DNA of 64,000 nt from Carnegiea gigantea (Eukaryota; Streptophyta; Magnoliopsida; Caryophyllales; Cactaceae): contig JAKOGI010002722.1 of NCBI GenBank assembly GCA_029747015.1, positions 1 to 64,000 of the forward strand. Direction: 5' to 3'. Position numbers and translations under genes: made by a program. Under the pieces are notes generated by a model. That model was not told the origin of the DNA and did not search any database. It worked only from the letters and a program-made list of their open reading frames with translations. Of this stretch, positions 55,676-64,000 are shown piece after piece; within the stretch, counting starts at the first letter, position 1, and each line of letters opens with the position of its first letter.

Positions 55676-56817
55676 TGATGCATATTTCCATATGCATCAT
55701 TTTTATTCAAGTCCAATTTCAAAGAAGAAAAGGGTCAAAGAAGATCATGCATGGAAATGTGCCTATTTGGTCTTCTTAAGTGAGTTCAAAGACTCGCGCA
55801 CTATGGAGAGGTCAAAAAGAGGTTAAGCTTTGCTAGAAATTTGGTGCCGAATTCATCCCTGCGGAACCCGATTTTTGTAACCACTTTTGGACAAGCTCAA
55901 GTGGACCCACAACTTGAGGCTCCACATGGTTTTGAAGTTTAAGATTTCAGCTTTCAAATAAGCCCGAGTTTGTTTAATTTGGACATCATTTGGTTGGGCA
56001 AAATATCACTCAAAGATACGTTGTGCTGATCCAGTCCAGTCTGAGATAGGTGCATTGTTTGGGCCATACCTTTTAAACCGCTTATCCAAATTGAGCAAAT
56101 GAGCCCATTCTGGAAACTAGACTTCCAGGGCTTTCTATCAAGCCCAAGAACGCGTGATTTTGCCGAGTATTCTGGACGTTATGCTCTGTTGAAGTTGAGG
56201 CAGCTGCAAGGATTAATTCTGGGAATATGAAGAGTCTTCGGTTACATGTGATTGTGTGGCTGCCATTGTGCACGTTTTGGAGCCTTCTAGATTGGTGTAA
56301 TCAGCTAAGAAATCCTAGAATATTCCTTGTAACCTCCCCCACCCCTTTATGATGTGTCTTTCCATTTATCTTAGTCTTTTCATTTTACTAGTTTTAATTG
56401 TTAGGAGTTATTTGAGTCCTTTTTGTTGTCTTTTGCTGAGCCTATATAAAGGGGGGGCGTGTGAGCATTGTAGATCAGATTTCTAAGGCATTTTCAAAAG
56501 TAATTCAAGCACCTTTGAGAGTGATTCTCATTTGTGTCCCAAAAATTCCTAGTTCTATATCTTGAATTTGGCTAATTCAAGTGGTGTTCTAGGTTCTCCT
56601 TCTTTTCTTTGGAGTGATTCCTCAGAAGAGTGAGGGGAATTTGCCCAAGACCAAGGTGTGAGTGGCTCTGGAAGGATTATCTCATACTCAAAGTCTTGCA
56701 CTATCCGTCTCTATCCTGTTTGGTGATATTCTTCATCTTCCCCACCTTTCTCTCTTTTCATTTTGCTTAAGTTTGATTTGAGTTTGATTTGGATCACTTT
56801 CCACCACATATACAGCA
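55676..56817 (+). repeat. Composite LTR 3
   Basis: 1142 bp, more diverged than LTR 1 and 2. TATA region reads CTATATAAAGGG near 56440. Ends ACATATACAGCA instead of ACATCA. Confidence 0.88.
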
Positions 56818-57028
56818 TTTAATCCCAATGCAAAATATTGGACTTAAACCTTAAAGGGTTTGACGTAATTAACCTCTCAAAACCGGGTTTGCTGCTGAAA
56901 ACAAACCTGACCTGCTGTTTTAGGTCCTTAAACACAACAAGGATGAATTATTCACCCTTTAATCACCAAAATGAATTACCTAGCTTGATTTGATTTTTTA
57001 AATCAAAGGGCATGGAGGGATCTCCATC
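56818..57028 (-). repeat. LTR scrap related to the F LTR
   Basis: Matches 23060-23272 (CAATGCAAAATATTG, CAAAACCGGGTTTGCTGCTG) and ends GGATCTCCATCA. It is the outer end of an F-like LTR, joined on the right to a truncated B-type LTR. Confidence 0.75.
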
Positions 57029-58159
57029 AGGTTAAGACTCACTTGAACACCACTTAGTTTGGCCTAAACTAAGATAAGCAAGTAAGAATTTGAGAGGAAG
57101 CTTTCAAAGCTCTCTACTAAACTTTTCATTCATAAAAACTGAAGTGTTGTTGGCTTCGCCGTGTGTGTTTTACATATGCAGCAAAATAACCAAGCTAGCA
57201 AACTCTCACACAAGCACCTCTACCTTTCCTTCCTAGGTAGGAAAGGTATTACAGCCTAATCACACCCGGTTAAGACTAACCGGTTGTTAATCACATTTAG
57301 TGCTAAACAAAGTGCATCAAAACTAACTAGGAAAGCAAGACAAATGAGTGTTATAACTTAATTATCTCGTGCTTAGGCCTAAACAACTTGGAAACTCAGC
57401 AAAAGACATGTGCACAGCCGAAAAGTGGATCCTCCTTTGCGGCTGTCCAATGAGAAACAAGCTAGCACCTTCTTTGTCTTCCAATGAGAATCAAGAGACA
57501 AGCCTTCTTGCAGCCCTTCCCTCATTGGTTGTTCTCTTCCCTAGGCTACCTTGGACGTGTGCCAGCATTGAGGGGTGTGCCCATTCAGCATGCTTGAGAG
57601 GAGGAAACCCTTGTGATGAAGCAAACCCTTGTGATGACAAACAACCGGGCACTCTTGAACCGGGTTCAGGGCAGTAAAATGACCGGTTGTGAGGCTTGGT
57701 TTTCCCTTAGCAAAAGTGATCATGATTTGGGTTTTAAGCCATGGGGGGAAACCTTAGGGTGTGCACTAACCTTCCAAGAAAGAAATTAAGGTTAAAACAA
57801 CTTTAAACATAGTAACTAAGCCAAAACTTCTAACCGTGCAGAATTGGGCCAATTTGACTGTCATGGGAAAAATGCCTTGAACCCTTATCCTCTTGAAGGC
57901 ATGAAGCGAAACCATTGCTTGAACCTGAAAGCTAACTTCATGAGGATGTCAACAATGCAAAAATATTAGACTTAAGCCACAATGTAGCTTAAGAAATGAG
58001 ATGCACAAAATCGGGCATTTTCCGGCGGGCCAAGCCGTGAGGGGCTGTTTGGCCTTCTTGCAAAAGGTATGCCATTTTCTTCACCTGGGACCTTGTTCCT
58101 GGACGAGTTGGACTTGTGTCTTCATGCGATCAAGGTCTTGGCTGGGTAGGACTCCATCA
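57029..58159 (-). repeat. B-type element (B2) 3' LTR, truncated at its left
   Basis: Starts at GGTTAAGACTCACTTGAACA, the same LTR position at which A' interrupted element B, and ends GGACTCCATCA before the PPT. A palindrome with arms ACCTTTCCT and AGGAAAGGT lies near 57228-57255. The first roughly 450 bp of the LTR are absent. Confidence 0.83.
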
Positions 58160-59128
58160 TCCTCCCCTTGTTGAAAAGATTTGACCCTCAAATCTGGTGG
58201 GGAAGAGTCCGGGTAGAAGGGGCTTAAGTCGGCCACGTTAAAGGTGGCAGAAACTTCATACTCACCAGGTAGATTGATCTTGTAAGCGTTGTCGTTGATC
58301 CTTTCTAGGACTTCAAATGGACCTTCAGCTCGAGGCATGAGTTTATTCTTCCTTTTGGAAGGAAACCGTTCCTTCCTCAAATGTATCCATACCAAGTCCC
58401 CTGGTTGAAAAACAATCTTTCTCCTATGCTTGTTGGCGTGTGACTCGTAGGCTGCGTTTGTCTTCTCAATTCGTGCCCTCACCAACTCATGGAGCTTTTG
58501 AATCTCTTTCACCCTAGTTGCTGCATCAGTATGAGGCTTTTGGTCTTGGGGACGTGGGGTGAGATCGTTAGGACTCAAAGGATCAATCCCATACACCACC
58601 TTGAATGGTGAAAGACCAGTAGCTTTGCTAGGCGCCCTTATTGTATGCAAACTCAGCATGGGGTAGGAGTAAGTCCCAGGCTTTAGCATTAGGTTTAATC
58701 AAAGCCCTTAGGAGAGTGCCTAGGGTTCGATTAGTGACCTCCGTTTGACCATCAGTCTGGGGATGACAGGTGGTACTGAATAGCAACTTGGTACCAAGCT
58801 TCTTCCATAGGGTAATCCAAAAATGACTGAGAAACTTTGTATCCCTATCTGAAACGATGGACTTAGGGATACCATGCAACCTTGTTACCTCTTTGAAATA
58901 GAGCTCGGCAATGTGTGTAGCATCATTGGTTTTATTGCAGGGAATGAAGTGTGCCATCTTGGAAAATCGATCTACCACCACAAATATTGAATCCTTGCCC
59001 CTTTGAGTCTTAGGTAGACCCAAAATGAAGTCCATACTCACGTCCACCCATGGTAGAGTTGGTACGGGTAGCGGGGTGTATAAGCCGTGGGGTAAAACAT
59101 GGCTCTTCGCAACTTGGCAGTTCCACAT
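58081..59128 (-). pseudogene. pol: B2 integrase core and C-terminal part
   Basis: Two overlapping frames. 58628-59128: DDE core with [23 protein letters not shown] and [13 protein letters not shown]. 58081-58689: LSPFKVVYGIDPL, the basic KERFPSKRKNKLMPR, GPY/F (EGPFEVLERINDNAYK) and the PPT-encoded FQQGEDDG, running into the LTR to 58081. One extra base near 58640 shifts frame between them, and one missing base near 59112 separates the zinc-binding part. Confidence 0.87.
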
Positions 59129-59286
59129 CTCCTAAGGATGTCTTGAACATCCTTCTCCATCCCTAGCCAGTAGTAATGTTCCCTCAACATAGTTAAGGTC
59201 TTGGACTCTCCAAAATGACCTGCCAGGGAACCACCATGAACCTCCCTGATTAGAAGCTCACGAGTGCTACACTTTGGAATACATAA
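59129..59286 (-). pseudogene. pol: B2 integrase zinc-binding segment
   Basis: Joins the frames at 59287-60657 and 58628-59128. A CGA Arg codon has become TGA at about 59287. The downstream bases still encode the HHCC region (VHGGSLAGHFG type) up to a 1-nt deletion in the last Cys motif. Confidence 0.75.
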
Positions 59287-60657
59287 TCATACTCCCTTGA
59301 ATAGGTACCCTTCTTGGATTAGGAAGTCTCCTTTGGGGTGCTTCAAACATGCTGCATAGAGATCCCCAGGGTCTTCGTCTTCGGTATATAAGCTCTTAAG
59401 ATGCTCAAAACCAAGAATAAGAGCATCCAATTGAAACATAAGGAGATACCTCGTTGATAATGCATCCGCACCTTGATTTAACTTTCCGGACTTGTGCTTA
59501 ACGGTAAAGTGGAATGATTGAAGGAATTCAACCCACTTAGCATGGCGTGAGTTTAGCTTATGTTGGCCTTGAATGTACTTCAATGTCTCATGATCAGAAT
59601 GAAGTATGAACTCACTAGCCACTAAGTAATGACTCCAATGCTCTGGGCATCGAATGATAGCATAGAACTCCTTATCATATGTGGAGTATTTTCTTCTTGA
59701 ATCACATAGCTTTTCACTAAAGAAAGCCAAGGGTCTTCCTTCTTGAGTTAAAACTCCACCAATTCCTACTCCGGACGCATCACACTCAATCTCAAAAACT
59801 TTCTCGAAGCATGGCAAAGAAAGGACCGGTGCTTGAGTAAGTTTCTTCTTCACTTCTTCGAAGGCAGATTGAGCTTTAGGATTCCATTGGAATGATGAAC
59901 CCTTAAGCACTTCGGTCATAGGGGACATAATGGTGCTGAAACTTCGAATAAATCTTCTATAGAAAGATGCCAAACCATGGAAGCTTCGAACATCATGTAT
60001 ACTTTGTGGTTGAGGCCAGGTTCGAATAGCCTCTATCTTCCCTTCATCTACCTTGATTCCATCTCCAGAAACAATGTAACCTAAGAATGTAACTTCATGA
60101 GTGAACAAGGCACACTTCTTAAGGTTACCATACAGTTGTTCACGTTCAAGGACATGCATGATTTTCTTGAGGTGATCTTGATGTGCTCGCTCGTCCTTGG
60201 AATAGATCAAAATATCATCAAAGTAGACTACCACGAACTTGCCAATGTAAGGCTTGAATACTTGATTCATTAGCCTCATGAACGTACTAGGAGCGTTGGA
60301 AAGACCAAATGGCATAACTAGCCACTCGTATAACCCTCCTTTAGTCTTGAATGCAGTCTTCCATTCATCTCCTTCTCTTATCCTGATCTGGTAGTAACCA
60401 CTTCGAAGGTCAATTTTTGAAAAGACCTTAGAGCCATGTAGTTCATCCAACATATCCTCAAGCCTAGGTATAGGATACCTATACTTGATTGTGATTTTGT
60501 TAATGGCCCTACTGTCTACACACATGCGTTGGCTACCATCTTTCTTAGGCACCAACAAGGCAGGTACTGCGCATGGACTCAAGGACTCACGTACCAGTCC
60601 CTTTGACATCAATTCCTCCACTTGCCTTTGAATCTCTATCATTTCCTTTGGATTCAT
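59287..60657 (-). pseudogene. pol: B2 RT and RNase H, open frame of 456 codons
   Basis: Reverse transcriptase with [19 protein letters not shown], intact motif [31 protein letters not shown] and motif [13 protein letters not shown]; thumb [19 protein letters not shown]. Then RNase H with [14 protein letters not shown], the [12 protein letters not shown] segment missing in [10 protein letters not shown] and [11 protein letters not shown] (Thr for Ala). It continues into the spacer before integrase. All RT and RNase H catalytic residues I can identify are present. The true frame continues upstream but is broken near 60735. Confidence 0.88.
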
Positions 60658-60981
60658 TCTGTAGGCTGGTTTATTTGGAAGGATTGCACCAGGAATGAGG
60701 TCAATATGGTGTTGGATATCCCGTTTAGGGGGTTAAACCTGAAGGGATTTCTTATGGGAATAGATGACAGAATGTTTGGATGAGTGTTTTGGCAAAAGGG
60801 TGAGTGGGTAAAGGAAATTCTGGTTCATCTTGGAGTGTTAAGATCCACTCTTTAAAGGGCTTAAATTCATGATTAGAAGCCTTTAAAAGAGTTTCACTAA
60901 AAGTGAACAAGCAACCAGAATGCTCATGGCCTTTTGTGGGTTTATTTTTGAGGAGCTCGGATGGGGACAATGGTTTTAGGG
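60658..60981 (-). pseudogene. pol: B2 protease-RT linker, cut by element E
   Basis: A frame from about 60981 to 60752 encodes [12 protein letters not shown] and the Leu-rich linker, matching the region after the protease in B. A one-base shift near 60735 separates it from RT. E begins at 60982. The expected upstream gag and protease lie beyond the right window edge, if present. Confidence 0.82.
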
Positions 60982-61956
60982 TGATGTATTCAAGCTTCAC
61001 TAAGGCAAGTATTTGCTAAAGTGAATCAAGAATGCACTTGGGTAGAAAACATGAAAAGAAAATCAAGAACCAAGATAGATCAAGTGGACTAGCAAGGGTG
61101 ATGATAATCTACCTTGGTTTGCACACTTGGGCAAATCTTCTTCCTTCAACTAAGTTACAGAAGTTAATCACCTTCTTAGTTGAATTAAGAAGACCTAGAG
61201 ACCCACTTGAGGTTGCCAAACACCCAAGATATAACACTAGGAATTTTGAAGAGAATTTGAGAGAGTTTACAAAACTCAAAGCTGAATGCAAGTTCATGTA
61301 TCCTCTTGGCAGCCCAAGGCCTCCCTTTTATAGTGGGGGAAACCTTTAACAAGCTGAAAAAAAAAGGATCCAACAAGCTCTTACACGTCCAAAAGCATGG
61401 GGGGACCAAAAAGCAAAAGACAAAAGCTGAAAAGTGCTTTTACTTTATGTCAGCAACTTTTCAGTGCACATGGGTCAACTTTAAACAGCTATAACTCCTA
61501 GGTTTCTCATCCAAATTGGCTGCAATAGGTCTTGTTGGAAAGCTCTGGAAGTCAGCTTTCACAGGGCTCAAGTTGCACGCCATTTGGAGTAGCCGTTTGG
61601 GAGATATCAGGCAAAAGGTGCAGCATGTGCAAACTGGGACAGTTTCTGCTGCTTCTAGAAAAAGGCTCCCATTGACTTATTTCCTAGATACTAACCTAGA
61701 ACTCTTTATATGCCTTTGAAGCTGACATATTAAGGGTTCCAAAAAGTAATTTTGGCAGCCCTTTAAGTCCACCTAAGCTTGGGTAATTAGGCTTGCAAAA
61801 CCGGGCCAATTTCTGTCCAAACCGGGCAGCATGTGCAATGCATGTTTGATGATTTCTCGGACCATGGTATGAACCTCTTTGACTTCTTTGGTGGTTGTAG
61901 GGTCCCTTAGGCATGTGGCTTGGTCTTCACTTGTTTCCAAAGGATGGTCCCCATCA
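60982..61956 (-). repeat. Element E 3' LTR
   Basis: 975 bp, TGATGTATTCAAG to GTCCCCATCA; TATA box TATAAAAG on minus at 61325-61332. The polyprotein frame ends inside at 61773. Confidence 0.9.
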
Positions 61957-64000
61957 TACTCCCCGGATTGGTTGGAGTTTGACCTCAAACTCGGAAGTTG
62001 ATCATCTTCATCATAATATGGACTAAGATCGGCCACATTGAAGGTGGCCGAGACTCCATACTCTCCTGGGAGGTCAATCTTGTAAGCATTAGGACCAATC
62101 TTCTCAATGACTTCAAATGGACCATCTGACCTTGGCATGAGCTTGGATTTGCGCTTGCTAGGGAACCTCTCTTTCCTCAAATGAATCCAAACCAAGTCTC
62201 CCGGTTGAAATTGAGCATCTTTCCTATGCTTGTTGGCTCGTTGCTTGGCTTGCTCATTGGATTTCTCAATTCTTTCCCTCACCTTGGTGTGTAGCTCTTG
62301 AATTTCTTTGGCCCTCTCCTCGGCCTCCCAACTAAACTTAGTTGGATTTGGGATTGGAACCAAGTCTAAGGGAGTCCTTGGATTGTAACCATACACCACT
62401 TGGAAAGGTGAAAGAGTGGTTGCCTTGCTTGGAGCTCGGTTGAAGGCGAATTCCGCATGAGGGAGCAACTCATCCCACCCTTTGATGCTCTTCTTGACTA
62501 GAACTCTAAGCAAAGTGCCCAAAGTCCTATTAGTCACTTCAGTTTGACCGTCGGTTTGGGGGTGGCATGTAGTGCTAAACTTGAGGTGAGTGCCAAACTT
62601 TCTCCACAAGGTAAGCCAAAAGTGACTTAGGAACTTGGTGTCCCTATCCGATACCATGCTTCTTGGAATTCCATGGAGACGAACTATCTCTTTGAAGTAA
62701 AGGTTGGCAATGGAGGAAGCATCATTGGTGGTATGGCATGCTATGAAGTGTGCCATCTTTGAGAATCGGTCCACCACTACCATGATTGAATCTTTGTGCC
62801 TTTGGGTTCGTGGCAAACCCGTGATGAAGTCTAAACTCACATCCTCCCAAGGTCCTTGAGGAATGGGGAGAGGAGTGTATAGACCTTGGGGCCGAGAGTG
62901 GCTCTTGGCTTGTTGACAAGTAGAACACCTTCTCACATAGTGTTCTACATCCTTGGACATGCTTGGCCAATAGTAGTGCTCCTTGAGCATGGAGCGAGTC
63001 TTCTCAATGCCAAAATGTCCGGCCAAAGCCCCACCATGGAGCTCTTGAATGAGGAGTTCCCGAAACCCACTCCTTGGTATGCATAGCCGGGTCCCTTTGA
63101 AGAGAAACCCATGCTCTAAATGAAATAGACCGTGGGCATGGATAGAGCACTTCTCATAAGTTTCCTTGAAATCTTCATCTTGGGCATACAACCCCTTAAC
63201 AATCTCAAAACCAAGGACTTTGGATTCCAAGGTAGAGAGTAAGGAGTACCTTCTTGATAATGCATCCGCTCCTTTGTTGAGTTGACCCGACTTGTGGTGG
63301 ATCACAAAATGAAAGGCTTGGAGGTACTCAACCCACTTTGCATGCCTTGGGTTGAGCTTGTGTTGCCCTTGTATGAATTTGAGTGCCTCATGATCCGAAT
63401 GGAGAATGAATTCTCCTCCCACCAAGTAGTGCCTCCAATGCTCCAAAGCTCTCACAATAGCATAGAACTCCTTGTCATAAGTAGAGTACTTCCTCTTTGC
63501 ATCATTGAGCTTCTCACTAAAGAAGGCAAGGGGCCTCTTCTCTTGAGATAGGATAGCCCCTATCCCAACACCGGAAGCATCACACTCTACCTCAAAGACT
63601 TTGGAGAAGCTTGGTAGAGCTAGAACGGGTGCACTTGTGAGCTTGTACTTGATTTCTTCAAAGGCCCTTTGAGCTTGATTGGTCCACTCAAATCTTTTGG
63701 CCTTAAGCACCTCGGTCATGGGGGCAACAATGGTGCTAAAATCTCTCACAAACCTCCTATAGAAAGAGGCTAGGCCATGAAAGCTCCTAACTTGTGGAAT
63801 GGAAGTAGGAACGGGCCAATCTCGGATTGCTTGGATTTTGCTCTCATCAACATGAATCCCTTGAGCCGAGACAACATAGCCCAAAAATATGACTTGAGAA
63901 GTGAAAAAGTGGCACTTCTCCAAGTTTCCATAGAGCTCTTCTTGAGATAGGATACTCAAGACTTGGTGTAGGTGATGGGCATGCTCTTCTTCACTCTTGC
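61773..64000 (-). CDS. pol: Element E Pol: RT thumb, RNase H, integrase and LTR-encoded tail (partial)
   Basis: Open from the right window edge to a stop at 61773, more than 735 codons. In order: RT thumb/connection ([19 protein letters not shown]); RNase H ([44 protein letters not shown]); integrase HHCC (LHGGALAGHFG, CSTCQQAKS); DDE core ([36 protein letters not shown]); FQPGDLVWIHLRKERFPSKR; GPY/F (SDGPFEVIEKIGPNAYK). The PPT encodes NQSGEYD. About 60 residues, including KEVKEVHTMVREII, are encoded in the LTR. The RT catalytic box lies past the edge. It could supply enzymes to related elements. Confidence 0.92.
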   Translation of the reverse strand, partial: KSEEEHAHHLHQVLSILSQEELYGNLEKCHFFTSQVIFLGYVVSAQGIHVDESKIQAIRDWPVPTSIPQVRSFHGLASFYRRFVRDFSTIVAPMTEVLKAKRFEWTNQAQRAFEEIKYKLTSAPVLALPSFSKVFEVECDASGVGIGAILSQEKRPLAFFSEKLNDAKRKYSTYDKEFYAIVRALEHWRHYLVGGEFILHSDHEALKFIQGQHKLNPRHAKWVEYLQAFHFVIHHKSGQLNKGADALSRRYSLLSTLESKVLGFEIVKGLYAQDEDFKETYEKCSIHAHGLFHLEHGFLFKGTRLCIPRSGFRELLIQELHGGALAGHFGIEKTRSMLKEHYYWPSMSKDVEHYVRRCSTCQQAKSHSRPQGLYTPLPIPQGPWEDVSLDFITGLPRTQRHKDSIMVVVDRFSKMAHFIACHTTNDASSIANLYFKEIVRLHGIPRSMVSDRDTKFLSHFWLTLWRKFGTHLKFSTTCHPQTDGQTEVTNRTLGTLLRVLVKKSIKGWDELLPHAEFAFNRAPSKATTLSPFQVVYGYNPRTPLDLVPIPNPTKFSWEAEERAKEIQELHTKVRERIEKSNEQAKQRANKHRKDAQFQPGDLVWIHLRKERFPSKRKSKLMPRSDGPFEVIEKIGPNAYKIDLPGEYGVSATFNVADLSPYYDEDDQLPSLRSNSNQSGEYDGDHPLETSEDQATCLRDPTTTKEVKEVHTMVREIIKHALHMLPGLDRNWPGFASLITQA

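Larger units (their letters stand above)
49925..56817 (+). mobile_element. Three-LTR composite of two non-autonomous A-family elements
   Basis: Order: LTR 49925-51078, Gag-protease-type interior, LTR 53220-54383, gag-only-type interior without PBS, LTR 55676-56817. Flanks differ (GTGGA left, TTTAA right), so it is not a single clean insertion. Unequal recombination between two related elements sharing an LTR is the simplest explanation. The first unit has PBS 51081-51093. Confidence 0.88.
60982..64000 (-). mobile_element. Element E: Ty3/Gypsy element, 3' end in the window
   Basis: 3' LTR 60982-61956, PPT next to 61956 (TACTCCCCGGATTGG on plus) and pol to the window edge. Inserted in the B2 protease-RT linker; TAGGG (60977-60981) is the expected left TSD copy. 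Its LTR start (TGATGGGGACCATC) matches D. Pol is undamaged over the visible part, so it is the best-preserved enzyme-coding element here. Confidence 0.9.

Overview
The window is intergenic DNA from a large, repeat-rich plant nuclear genome, most likely a eudicot, although the species cannot be named from sequence alone. I see no host protein gene and no tRNA gene. Almost every long reading frame belongs to Ty3/Gypsy LTR retrotransposons. Their primer-binding sites match TGGTATCAGAGCC (complement of plant initiator-Met tRNA 3' end), their LTRs begin TGATG, and their polyproteins run through the polypurine tract into the 3' LTR. These traits, with a GPY/F integrase end and no obvious canonical chromodomain, point to a CRM-like chromovirus group. 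The clade call is inference.

Layout. An older substrate, a 13.5-kb tandem array (about 23273-36732), is flanked by two nests of insertions. Left nest: element F (gag 1-1475; LTR 1476-1625 continuing at 21731-23272) is split by element B (1626-21725, TSD GATTT). B's 3' LTR is split by the autonomous-type element A' (2094-14638). A' carries a solo LTR (4463-5613, TSD AACTT) and a complete non-autonomous gag-protease element (6062-10527, TSD TTCTT). Right nest: decayed element C (36733-47229) is split in gag by a complete non-autonomous gag-only element (41958-45912, TSD GTTTA), and its 5' LTR is cut by element D (47230-49924). D is cut in turn by a three-LTR composite (49925-56817). Then follow an LTR scrap (56818-57028), a B-type copy (57029-60981) and element E (60982 to beyond the window end).

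The array has monomers of about 144 bp. They are interrupted at irregular spacing by blocks of nearly constant length (about 494 bp) that resemble the 3' part of the flanking LTRs, and by a Cassandra-type solo LTR carrying a 5S rRNA-like promoter. CRM-like insertions around a satellite make a pericentromeric or centromeric location plausible but unproven.

How the parts work together: A' (and relatives such as E) encode RT, RNase H and integrase. The two short element types share LTRs, PBS, leader hairpins and PPT with A' but lack RT/IN, so they would depend on such elements in trans. The most interesting signals are the two modular non-autonomous ORF designs with a common tail, the LTR-encoded C-terminal extension kept in several families, the tandem GCACGG/CCGTGC hairpin cassettes in the leaders, and the LTR-capped satellite.
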